From Turritopsis dohrnii (taxonomy: Eukaryota; Cnidaria; Hydrozoa; Anthoathecata; Oceaniidae), in contig BQMF02000372.1 of the NCBI GenBank assembly GCA_027922465.2, positions 310,001 through 374,000 of the forward strand: a stretch of 64,000 nt of DNA. Reading direction: 5' to 3'. The translations under genes were made by a program, and so were the position numbers. Under the pieces are notes generated by a model that searched no databases, was not told the DNA's origin, and saw nothing but the letters and a program-made list of their open reading frames with translations. Positions 47,366-57,943 of the stretch are shown in pieces (within the stretch, counting starts at the first letter, position 1; each line of letters starts with the position of its first letter).

Positions 47366-48187
47366 AAGCACTTGACAGCCTGGAATGGTGACTTTGTCAG
47401 ACGAATGAACTTTTGTCGTTGGTTTTTGGGCCGATGTAATGATCCGGCATTTATGGGTAGGTTTGTTATCGGGGACGAGGCAACGTTTTCAATGAATGGG
47501 AACATAAACACAAAAAATCTTATATTTTACGCACCTAAAGGACACCCTCCAGCGCATAATTACGATGTACCAGAAAGCAGAGAGAAATTAACAGTTTGGA
47601 TTGGGTTGTGTGGTGAAGGGACGCTCATTGGCCCGTACTTCTTTGCAGGTAATGTCAATGGTCAAAGCTATCTTCAAATGCTAAACCAAATGGTCATTCC
47701 GGAGTTGGCTCTGAATCATTGGCTGGATTTTAACCAATTATGGTGGGCCCAAGACGGGGCGCCCGCCCACCGTACTCGGGTAGTACAAGATCGTTTGGAA
47801 GAAATCTTTGACGACCGAATCATATGCCATGGACGAAATCCCGAATGGCCACCTCGATCACCTGATCTTACGCCCCTGGATTTTTTTCTGTGGGGTCATT
47901 TGAAAAACCTGGTTTTTACTACTCCTCCAGCTAGTATTCATGATTTAAGAAGAAGAATTCAAGCTCAAGTTGATATTTTGAAACAAGATCAAGCCCTTAT
48001 AAGAAAAGTTTTTAGATCAATGATAGAGCGAGCAAATTTGTGTATTCAACGGCAAGGACATCACGTTGAAGGACAACAATGATAAGTCGTTTATAATCGT
48101 TTATTTTCATCGAATGTATCTTTTTGTGACAATAAGTTTTTTTATTGCAAATATTTTGTTCACAATAACTTCTGTTGTTCCTCTTTC

Positions 48188-48380
48188 CCCAAAAGTAAAA
48201 AGAAATGCATTGTTGAGAAATTCTTCTGCTAACTACCTTCCATTGTAAAAAAACGTTCCGGTAGTTTTAATCTCAAAAGAAATAACAAAGAAAATTTAAG
48301 TGCTAGTAAAATTTCTATAAAAAATCGTGAGATTGTTAATTTAAGTTTTACGAGCCGATACATTTTTGGCGGACACACTG
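48188..48380 (-). repeat. Right TIR of the mariner-like element
   Basis: Inverted partner of 42397-42588. TA follows at 48381-48382. Confidence 0.9.
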
Positions 48381-48683
48381 TATTTATTCATTTAGCACGT
48401 GCCTTTTTTCTCTCCTCCGTGTAAACTTTTTAAGAAGAGAAACTATTCCCCCCTTACGTTTGATAGCACCCATGTTAGAGTGCGTAACTTTTTTAAAACA
48501 AAAGCTAATAAAAATTTGAAGTTTTCTCTCTCTACATTTTGAGTGTATTGTTACACTGATAAAAGATTGGTTTTATCAGAGGTTGTGACTTCGAATCTGC
48601 TTCTGGTTGAACACAAGTTGTACGAGCCGTTTATAAGGAAATTTGACGTTTATTGATACAGTGATACCGACCAGGTGAACATC

Positions 48684-48713
48684 GGCGGCGAGCGACGCCG
48701 CCTTGGCGGCTAG
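48684..48713 (+). repeat. Helitron 3' hairpin and CTAG terminus
   Basis: GGCGGC, loop GAGCGAC, GCCGCC, then TTGGCGG and CTAG. This matches the Helitron 3' end rule and is identical to 25035-25064. Confidence 0.88.
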
Positions 48714-48719
48714 TCACTT

Positions 48720-50800
48720 TTTAATTTTCCGTTATGTATTTTTTTATTTTTTTTTTGCCGTGGCACTTGTGGGCCACCGTAATCATTGGTCTTTAACTAT
48801 TTTAAAGATCGTAGCAACTGCCTAAATGAAATGAAACAAGACCTGTTAAATTCAGCGCACTTAAGCTTGGTTCCCATTTGTGGTTTAAGCGCTTTTTTTG
48901 GCGTTAACAGTAGGAGTAATGTCCTATTCCGCTCTAAAGAAAAATGACGTAATACTAAGAAAACTATGCACATGATTGGTCTCACATGTATCATATAAAA
49001 TGGTGCATTTGCTATGGACTTTAGTATGTCTGTTATCAATAATCCATTCACTAGCTAGAGCCCAGCTATATATAGTGTTTTCTTTTTCTTGGTTTTGGAA
49101 AGGAAGGGCAAGTAACAAAGAGATTATGATTAAGTGGGAAAATGTAGAGCCATCACCCTAGCAGTTAGGAAAAACTTCTAATTACGCTATGAAGCATGTA
49201 AAGTACCTAGCTACATAATTCTTAATTCTTCTAGGGTTTATTTCAAAATGATGCCATCATAATCTTGAAGTGAGGAATGAATCTTGCTACAGGTTGGGGG
49301 AGGATTTAATGAATCTTGTCGACTTTTGCTTATTAATATTATATTATATATATCTTGAAGGTAACTAGAATAACTTCCTGTGTAAGCTGCACTAGCTTGT
49401 AGTGTAAAGTATCTAATAGCTACCTAATAAAAGTTTTACTTTCCTCCTGTCAAATTGTTAGTCTTTTCGATTGATATTTAAATTTATATAAACAGGACAC
49501 TATTGATATGTAGCATTAGCTCAGTTGAGATAATTAACAAACTATCCTGAGACATATTTCCAATTCATTTTATTGCTCCTGCTGTTTAAAGTGGCAATCA
49601 AAATGGATGAAAAATATATATATATTAGTCAAGTGTATAGGTAGCTGCAAGACGGGAGATTCCTAGGAGCTGAAGAACATTTCTTAAATTATCCAAAGTT
49701 TAGTCGTATAAAATTTCTTGCTTAATTATGCAGTTTATTCCTCCCAGAATGATAACTTTGTCCTTTAATGAACTATTCAGAAATGAAATATATATATATG
49801 TCATATTTTGAAACAAAAGTAAATATTCCTAGGCTTTTGAAATGGTTCCATAGTTCTGCTTCTGGGAGTCGACTGCAAGATTTGTTTATCAATCCATTTA
49901 CCCATGATCAGCTATTGATCATTCTATTACCAAAAAAATATGGCAAAAAATTATCTTATAAAACAAATTTTTTTTCCTCATACAAAGTTTATCCCATTTC
50001 ATTTTATCATAACGAATTGGAGAATGTTACAACAGAATTTCTCTAACAGTTATAGCTTAATTCTAAATACTTTGAGTACATGTAGTAGAAGAGTGAGTGC
50101 CTGATAGGGATTCTGAGAGGCCGTTGAGATGTAATTTTCAGACCTAATGTATATGCTAAAAATTGAAAAAACTACCATTATGTAAAAGGCAATTGTAATT
50201 CTAGTAATGATTTTGATATTGCATAAAATAATATGTATGCAGCACCTGTATCTTAATGTATGTTAATATATACGATACAACTGAAGCTGCAAAGGAATGA
50301 ATATAAACATGAGAACATAAAAGATTTCATGTATATGTACAGTTTTATATGTCTTTTAAATGAAGTCATTCAAACAAAATTAATGATGGGAGGAGGTTAA
50401 ACTGAACACGAACAAACAAACAACAGAAAAGTTCACTTAAAGTTCACCATCCTTTATGAACACGTAAAGTTTGGCACTTATATACATACACAAAGTAACA
50501 TGCATCTAGATTTTCAAATTTGCGAGACCTGAAAATATTAGTAGAATACTGCTCAATTTTTCTAGCGAAATTGAGTTCAAAGAAAAAAGATATGTAATGC
50601 ACTTCTTGTCTACCAGATTTTTTAAACCTCTTATCATTGATGCTGCTGTCAAAACATGCTGTGTCAATATTCTGATCCTACAGGTAACTTTCAGTGAAGG
50701 GGTGATTTTCATTGATTGATCTAAAAGGTGACCACTGTATGTAGATTGACCATTATTATATTATATATAATTTGAAAGTATTATAACATTCATAGTCACT
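48720..50800. other. AT-rich interval without recognisable genes
   Basis: Only chance frames, with ATATAT microsatellite patches (49334-49353, 49614-49626 and 49788-49800). No terminal repeats were recognised. Confidence 0.35.
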
Positions 50801-50805
50801 TCAAG

Positions 50806-53800
50806 ATGTTTGAATGTTATTTTTGCAAGAAGACTATTGGGTACTCCATATCAATGTGTGTTGTGTGTAACCAATACATTTGTAATGATGGTAAATGCTG
50901 TGGTGGAGTATTTTATAATTGTACAATGTGCAATGTGTGTTTTAGTAAGTAATTTTGATTTACATTGGTCTAATTTATTATAAAGCAGGAAATAGAAATC
51001 CATTGAAATGTTTTTTTACCAGTGGAACTTGCTTGAAAAGCATTATTCATCAACTGATTCGATATCTTTTTATTAAGAAAATATTTTTGATTTCTTTTAT
51101 GATGAAAAAAATCTGTAATTGCAGCTAGTTTGCAATAATGTACCTGACATGACTTCATTTATTAAGTAACATATATTAATCATGTCAAAAAAGCTTAAAA
51201 CTTAAGAGGTGTTTCCTTTCATTTTGAATTGTACTTTCAAACAGTCTTTTTTATTCTGATATTTAGAAGGACAACTTGGTTCCTGTGATACTATTATCAA
51301 TCATGAAGAAAATGAGAACTTCATAGCCAAAGGCTTGTCTAATTTTTTCGTAATAGTGATGATAACATGAAGCTTTTACATATAATAACTACATACACCA
51401 AACTTATTATAGGATTTGCTGGTTTGAACAAAAATTGTATCCAAACTTTTGTGGAATCAAAATCAGTTCAGAATATCTATCGCGGTGATGTATGTGATGT
51501 ACAAGAATTTCCTTTTTTCTTAAGGTACTATGACCAGTAGTACATTGTTGTTTCTCATTTTTCAAGATTAAAACTTGGCGGCATTTGGCATTTATGGAAG
51601 GAGGGAAGACAAGGAGTAAGAACTAGCAATTCTCAATTCTGAGTTTTCACCAGTTATTCAAATCCTTGAATTGTTATGTATTTATTTCTTTGAAATCCTA
51701 TTTCATTGTTACTATTAGAAGAGTTAAAGGAACCTGGTTTATTGGAGCTGTTAACAGAAGAACAAAATAGTAACATGGGAGAAGCATTATCAAAGAAATT
51801 CAAAACAAATCCTAAGGTAGGCAAAATGCTTAGTCAAATTGTTATGTATCCTGTGATTTCTTTATATATTATTTTTTGTGTTAAGAATAATTGCCACTGC
51901 ATTGCAGTATTTACTCCTAACTTTGAAACTTTTGCCGATTTAAATCATAGAATTTTGACTACATACTTAAAGTTGTAATGCCAGAAGTTGTGATTTGCGC
52001 ATTTGCTGAGAGTATTGGGTGGCCAAAGTTGAAAGTGAGTAGTAACATGATCAATCATTTAAAATCTTCAAAATTAAAAGATTGATGTTAATTTGTGTAT
52101 TTTTAAGGCAGAAGATCTAATCATGACTTTTTTACGAACCAGGTATGTCAACTTATTCTCTACTATTTACTTTTCATGGTTATGCCACAAATATAATGCA
52201 TATAATATACTATAGATTTGACAGACACAAAAATGATATTGGAAATGAATCTAACATAAGTGATTCTGATGATCTGGGTATGATATACTTTTGTTTGTAT
52301 TGGTTATTTGTAAAATTTAAGTAGGCTTAGAGATTCTTCTACATTTTTTTCCCTCAAAGACAACGATAGTGGTGTTATGACATTTAAAGATCTCGTACAA
52401 GATATGATGAGAAAACATCAGAGAGACCGTAAGTATTGAAAGTTTATAAAACAACATTCAAGGTGATATCTCAGCAGAACGGCCCTTTTGTCCATAGCTG
52501 TCTTCCATTAAAACCAAAATGTTAATGGAAGTATACATATACTTCCATTACTTTGACATAGTCAAAGTTGAACTCTTGCCTGATGTGGTGTACATTGCGA
52601 ATACTTATGCAAGAGTACATATTTTCCGCCAAAATGAAGCTGAGTGATTTACAATGTCATTGAAGAAAAGTATTTTTTAGTTTGATTTATAGTTTTTCCC
52701 CATAATTTACCTTTAATTACATTATTAGCAAAAAATCCAAAGATAGTTAAAGCTTGTAAAATGGCATGCTAGTTTTATTTATAGTTTTTTTATGAATCAC
52801 ATTTTGTTAACTTAATATTTAGTTCAATTGTTCCATAACAAAATTTTGGAGGCTGCAGGCAGAGGTTGGAATTTACTATTACAATATCAATCTTATTCTA
52901 AATATTAGAACTAGTAAATCTACATTACATCTACATAATTACGTTTCACATAGCTGAAAGCATGGTACCACCCACTCCTGAAAAGATACATAAAAAGGTT
53001 AGGCGGCTGCTAAGTACTAATTTCTGGCTATGTACAAAATGCATGACATATATATTGGTCCAACCACTTATTTGGAATTTATAGATCAATAGAAGCTTTT
53101 TTGCAAAAGATGTATGGGCCATAGTAGATGAAAGAAATGAGCAGGTAATTGTATGGTATATGATAATAATTGCTTTCCATATCGATTGATACTGTGCGAT
53201 TGATTGATTCTTTCTTTTTTAACATTTTTATTTCGTCACGAGATTTGAGATACTTCTTTAGGTCTTTTTTTATATTTCTTGGATGTGTTAGTGTAAACAG
53301 TTTTAGAAGATGTTTGAACTGTGTTTAATATTTTTTACACTGGTCATTTTAACGATTGCATCTTTTCTAGGACGATTTATGTAATGAAGATGATGGAAAT
53401 GAAAAAGGCAATCTCAAAGGGAGAAGGGAATTGGTAAATTATTTATAAGTGGTTCATGCGATTTTATTTCTCTGGTAAAAGATAGCTAAACAATCTTTGA
53501 TAATTCCATGGGTTCTATTTCACTTTTAAACAAAGCATGGGTGTCACAAAAAGAAGAGAATATATCCGTACATGTCCTTATATTTTCAAGAAGAACGAAA
53601 CAAGTCAGGGAAAGCGAGTCCAACGTGTATGATGCCAGACAAGGTTTTGTCCTATTTACCCTAGTGTTATTTCATCAATTACGTTTTCTTAGGAATGCAA
53701 GAAATCGGTTACGAAGAAGACGAAAGCGATGAAAAAAGACAAAAAGACCGCAAAATTGAAAAGTTGTGTTTCTTCTACGGGAACTGAGGAAGATAATGTT

Positions 53801-54448
53801 TTTAATGAGGTCAATAAACCTTGAATGATTCGATGAATTTGTAAAATAATTGTTGATGTAAAGGTCGTAATAAAAGACTATTATTTATCTTAGGGAGTCT
53901 TGAATGAAAAGAGGTTGAGGTTAGCCGAGAAAGCGGAAGAAAAAGCCGTTGGTTTATTTGATACTTCCCTTCATATGGAGAAGGCTTCATTACCAACTAG
54001 TGTTGCACGAGAACAAAATGATCAAACATATTTGAAACAGAAAAAAATAAATGATTTGATGAAAATTTATTTAGGATCTTCCGACACTGTTCGAATGAAC
54101 TACAACACTAAAGGAGCTCGATGTTACTTTTTCAAATGTGAAGAATGCCAGATGGTAATTCGGGATAAATATGCTCGACATTTAGTTTCTAAACACAAAT
54201 GGGATGACAAAAAAGCTTTTTTGAGACAAAGTGAATTCCGAATAATGTTTTTGTGGTGCAAATCCAATAAACATAACTGTCCTCTACCAGCTCCTTGCTT
54301 GGAATGCAACGAATGGTATATGAGAATTGACCATCATTTCAGGAATCACGCAAAGCATACAGTTACTAATAGTGATCACCTTAATAATCTTGTTGCTGAG
54401 GCTAAGAACAATGTTTGGTGTAATGGAACTCGTATATATCGGGAATGA
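50806..54448 (+). CDS. 14-exon gene of unknown function with zinc-finger-like ends
   Basis: Exons by splice consensus: 50806-50944, 51267-51349, 51413-51524, 51567-51615, 51719-51815, 51973-52034, 52109-52142, 52216-52277, 52360-52428, 52954-52997, 53085-53144, 53371-53433, 53693-53809 and 53894-54448. From exon 7 the phases join cleanly; exons 2-6 are less certain. Exon 1 has a Cys-rich finger (C-Y-F-C-K-K, C-V-V-C-N-Q, C-N-D-G-K-C-C, C-T-M-C-N-V-C). The middle is acidic and then Lys-rich (K-K-T-K-A-M-K-K-D-K-K). The last exon has two C2H2-like units (C-E-E-C-Q-M and R-H-L-V-S-K-H; C-L-E-C-N-E and H-H-F-R-N-H). Such fingers sometimes precede tyrosine recombinase domains in cnidarian proteins; none follows. 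A nucleic-acid-binding role is inference. Confidence 0.6.
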
Positions 54449-54473
54449 ACCAGTGACTTCCCACGTGTTCTCA

Positions 54474-54785
54474 TTTTATTTATTTATTTATTTATTTATT
54501 CACGAATGTTTACCCAGGATGGCTTCTTCAGTTCCTTAAGGTACTGTTATCAATGAAGGTCCTGCAAAGTAGGTCCTAGAGCATTTAAAGCCCTCATTAG
54601 GGCCACGGAAGCTGTAGTGACGGGAACCGCTCAACTAGACAACCATATACATCATCCTTACTCTGAGTGCTAAGCAGAGAGGAGTGATTTACGCTGTTAT
54701 AGTCGCTGGCATGACTCTGTCGGTGATTGAACCTGTGACCTCCCGAACAGGAAGCGAGCATAAGGCTACCAGTCGATTAAAGATT
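54474..54785 (-). mobile_element. tRNA-derived SINE with (TAAA)n tail
   Basis: On the minus strand a tRNA-like head at about 54780-54723 has an A-box-like TGGTAGCC and a B-box-like GGTTCAATC. A body of about 220 bp follows, then a (TAAA)n tail, seen on the plus strand as TTTATTTATTTA at 54474-54503. This order is that of a SINE. No clear target duplication was found. It lies just past the stop codon of the zinc-finger-like gene. Confidence 0.65.
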
Positions 54786-54799
54786 TAATTTACTAACGT

Positions 54800-55180
54800 G
54801 CAGCTATGTATAATTCTTGTAAAGAAAAAGATTTCTGGGAACTCATAACTATCAGTCTTGTCTGACATTTTCAATACTAGGTCACCACAGTATTATAAGT
54901 ATTGCATCGAAGAAAAATGTAATTGAGCAACGTCTTTTGACAGAAAACTTCTAATCATCTACTCACGCGAAATAAGATCACCTTCCCTTCTTTTTCATGA
55001 ATTGAGTAAATCTTTACTGTATTGTAATAAACCTTTTGTTTTTAATTTTTCATTCTGAACAACACTTTGTTTCAAATGAGAATGATACGTTTCTTAACAT
55101 GACTAAGGCTTCAGGGTCAGGGTTAAGGCCATAAAATTTTATTACCATCATTATCTTGCCAAATAATGTATTTATTATTA
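54800..55180. other. Non-coding interval
   Basis: AT-rich, no recognised feature. Confidence 0.3.
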
Positions 55181-55186
55181 TTACCT

Positions 55187-55589
55187 TATTGTGATAAATT
55201 TTTGCGTGTATAAATTTTGTGAATTTTGCGAATTTTGGTCAAATTCGCAAAAATAAGTCCCCACAAAGTGCTTCATTCTTGCCAATTCACAAAAATAAAT
55301 CCACGCAAAATTTTAGATAAAAAACGATTTTTTTCTTTGAAATTTTCATTTTTTTTATTACAAATTTTTTCACGTTTTATATACAAAATACAGTTTGTGA
55401 AAGTTTCAAACTGAAGTAATTTTGTTTGTTTCCTCCTGTTTGTGAAATTTTACGTTACAAATATTCACTCATTCGCAAAAATAAATCCACGCATTTTCCT
55501 ACGCAAGTATGAATTAAAAATAAATCCACGCAAAACGCAACCAAAATGGCACTCAAAAAAATTTATCCACGCAAAAATCTATCACAATA
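55187..55589. mobile_element. Foldback MITE with TATTGTGATA ends and CACGCAAAA motifs
   Basis: The left end TATTGTGATAAATTTTTGCG is mirrored by CGCAAAAATCTATCACAATA on the right. Inside, AAAAATAAATCCACGCAAAA-type motifs recur about five times, on both sides, giving a large potential hairpin. About 403 bp, non-coding. Confidence 0.75.
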
Positions 55590-55781
55590 TGGTAGGAACG
55601 AAGACAAGTGTAATCCATGAGAAGGTCTATGAAACGTCAATACTTCCTGTAACTGTTCAAACGATCCTCGTTTATCATATTTAACCATTTTCCTTAACGA
55701 GGAAACTTCGTGGGATGAAATTTTTGTCACAATATGCAATAATTTTTGATACAAAATCAGGCTAAGCACAGTTAGTTATAT

Positions 55782-56836
55782 AGATGTTTTAACAGAAATT
55801 CGGGAAAGGTGTGTTCTTGATGTAAATATACAACGTCCAGATTATCCTACCACGGTGTCCAGATTATCCTACCACGGTGTACAATAAGAACTTAACTGAG
55901 ATTCAGTCTCCCTCCATACCCACCACCTCCACCAACCAAATTCGGGAAAGGTGTGTTCTTGATCTAAATATACAACGTCCAGATTATCCTACCACGGTGT
56001 CCAGATTATCCTACCATGATGTACAATAAGAACTTAACTGAGATTCAGTCTCCCTCCATACCCACCACCTCCACCAACCAAATTCGGGAAAGGTGTGTTC
56101 TTGATGTAAATATACAACGTCCAGATTATCCTACCACGGTGTCCAGATTATCCTACCATGATGTACAATAAGAACTTAACTGAGATTCAGTCTCCCTCCA
56201 TACCCACCACCTCCACCAACCAAATTCGGGAAAGGTGTGTTCTTGATGTAAATATACAACGTCCAGATTATCCTACCACGGTGTCCAGATTATCCTACCA
56301 TGATGTACAATAAGAACTTAACTGAGATTCAGTCTCCCTCCATACCCACCACTCCACCAACCAAATTCGGGAAAGGTGTGTTCTTGATATAAATATACAT
56401 CGTCCAGATTATCCTACCACGGTGTCCAGATTATCCTACCATGATGTACAATAAGAACTTAACTGAGATTCAGTCTCCCTCCATACCCACCACTCCACCA
56501 ACCAAATTCGGGAAAGGTGTGTTCTTGATTTAAATATACAACGTCCAGATTATCCTACCACGGTGTCCAGATTATCCTATCATGATGTACAGTTAGAACA
56601 AAACTGAGAGTCAGTCTCCCTCCATCTCCATCATTTCACCTCCCGAATTCCGGAAAGGTATGTTCTTGATATAAATATACAACGTCCAGATTATCCTACC
56701 ACGGTGTCTAGATTATCCTACCATGATATACAATAAGAACTAAACTGAGATTCAGTCTCCTTCCATTGCCACCACTCCACCAACCAAATTCGGTAAAGGT
56801 GTGTTCTTGATATTAATATACAACGTCCAGATTTCG
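55782..56836. repeat. Satellite: ~7.3 copies of a 141-142-bp unit
   Basis: Units start with AAATTCGGGAAAGG at 55796, 55938, 56080, 56222, 56363, 56504, 56645 and 56786. Each unit has a doubled CCAGATTATCCTACCA segment. Units 2-4 are nearly identical; the later ones diverge. The opening GTTTTAACAGAAATTCGGGA is the same as the end of the MITE family at 28590 and 56974. Confidence 0.92.
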
Positions 56837-56973
56837 GAATCGCTGACTCCGAATGACGAAGTTTCCGGGTCAGTTGACAAGTATGAGAGCAGTGACCATC
56901 GTTTCTCGAGCGATCAAATCGTTTCTGATATCGGTCGAGTGTATTTCATCGTATTTAAGACCCAGCTGTAATA

Positions 56974-57201
56974 GACCTTTCTCGAAATACTGTTTAAACG
57001 ACGCATTGTGGCCGAGTTGTGTCTAACCTCGCTTTTAATATTTAAACTGCTTCTAACTATCGGAATGGGAATTGGAAATAATAGTGACTATTATTAAGTT
57101 ATAAAGTAATGAAATCAGTGGAACAATGAATCGCATGAAAACGAGGTTAGATATGAAACTCAGTCACAGTTTAGAGTTTAGACAGAAATTCGGGAAAGGT
57201 T
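56974..57201 (+). mobile_element. MITE related to the satellite ends
   Basis: The left end GACCTTTCTCGAAATACTG..GTTTAAAC is mirrored by TTTAGACAGAAATTCGGGAA and AGGTT. TA flanks both sides (56972-56973 and 57202-57203). It aligns in opposite orientation with 28590-28784, and its right end equals the start of the satellite unit. Confidence 0.72.
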
Positions 57202-57209
57202 TATTGAAC

Positions 57210-57940
57210 AGATATGTTGACGGAATAATGACAGAATCCTGCGAGATTTTGAAATAAACATTTTCGGTATGAAAAATGGGAACTCTGTGTTGATATGGAT
57301 AGAATGATTCTGAATTTGTGCGGATCGGGAGAGAATCGTTTGCTATAACTAGTGATAATGAGACTTCTTTATTTGTAATAAAGTATTGTATCCTGATTGC
57401 TAATTTCTAGCGTATATAACCCAACTTAAGTCCGCGTAAGCTAACCATAGCATTACAGTCAATTTGAAGATGTTCTCTTGTGCTATATCACTTGATCAAA
57501 GATTCTTATGAGCGGTCAGTCTTCAATTTGAAAACTGTTTTAAAACAAGTGCTTCAATTTTGGGTCTACTAAGGGTAGGAAACACATCATAACACTGCTT
57601 TTATCTGAAGAAATATTTTATTCATGTAAAATGAATGAAAAATGAAGAAAAGAATATACTTACATAAGCTAAGCGAAATATATTCGGTAAACATACTTGA
57701 ATTTCGCATAATCGCATCAGCCCACTTTTGATTCTTCACGATGATTAAGAGAATTCTGTCATATAATTCAGAACTGTTTACTAAGGTAAATGCATGTCTG
57801 TCAATGTTACATTGAAATAAATCTTACTGCCATGTTATCATGTTTTTCATTGGCTTTTGACTCAAACGTAAGATTAAAACTCAGTAGTCTCGTCAGTGTT
57901 ATTACCGGTAGGGTAAAAAGAAAACACTAAGTCACAATTG
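57210..57940. other. Non-coding interval downstream of the KDZ-like gene
   Basis: AT-rich with no recognised feature. It probably includes the 3' untranslated region of the minus-strand gene. Confidence 0.3.
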
Positions 57941-57943
57941 CAA

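Larger units (their letters stand above)
43301..47382 (-). mobile_element. Intact hAT element with 6-bp target duplication
   Basis: Termini CAGGCTGTCAAGT and ACTTGACAGCCTG are 13-bp inverted repeats. GAATGG flanks both ends (43295-43300 and 47383-47388). Both subterminal regions have many AAAAATGACA motifs. The 4,082-bp element holds a five-exon hAT transposase on the minus strand. CAGG tips fit hAT; a 6-bp duplication is unusual for classical hAT (8 bp) but is known for some animal hAT lineages. Confidence 0.88.
42921..48082 (+). pseudogene. DD41D mariner-like transposase split by a hAT insertion
   Basis: The N-terminal half is 42921-43300 (ATG; helix-turn-helix region Q-R-V-F-I-V-E-Q-K-M-K, linker N-S-G-R-R). 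The C-terminal half is 47389-48082. The catalytic D's are in V-I-G-D-E-A-T-F, W-A-Q-D-G-A-P-A-H and S-P-D-L-T-P-L-D-F-F-L-W-G; 41 residues separate the second and third. The gene is cut in codon 127 or so by the 4.1-kb hAT element with its GAATGG duplication. Apart from one extra duplicated hexamer the two halves are in the same frame, and there are no other lesions, so the gene was probably intact at the time of interruption. Confidence 0.85.
42397..48380 (+). mobile_element. Mariner-like (DD41D) transposon with ~192-bp TIRs
   Basis: Both ends start CAGTGTGTCCGCCAAAAATG, and the inverted repeats extend about 192 bp (42397-42588 and 48188-48380) with few differences. TA duplications flank them (42395-42396 and 48381-48382). 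Removing the hAT insertion leaves about 1.9 kb with one transposase gene. The uninterrupted tandem unit of the host Helitron shows the pre-insertion site with a single TA. Confidence 0.92.
41547..48713 (+). mobile_element. Non-autonomous Helitron carrying nested insertions
   Basis: The 5' end is TCTATATATTAATAGCC at 41547, after host A. The 3' end is a GC-rich hairpin (48684-48702) and CTAG at 48710-48713, before host T. A/T flanks with no duplication are what Helitrons leave. Without the mariner-like insertion the element is about 1.18 kb and has no coding sequence. Its interior has a tandem duplication of about 405 bp. The 3' 30 bases are identical to the Helitron end at 25035-25064. The host copy is non-autonomous; whether the decayed Helitron at 2.5-6.8 kb mobilised it is unknown. 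Confidence 0.85.

Noticed and set aside
54720..54785. Possible tRNA gene on the minus strand
   Set aside because: Only the A- and B-box-like parts are tRNA-like; the acceptor stem cannot be closed and a body with a (TAAA)n tail follows, as in a SINE.
55796..56836. Possible CRISPR array
   Set aside because: The repeated unit is a continuous 142-bp satellite without unique spacers, and the window is eukaryotic.
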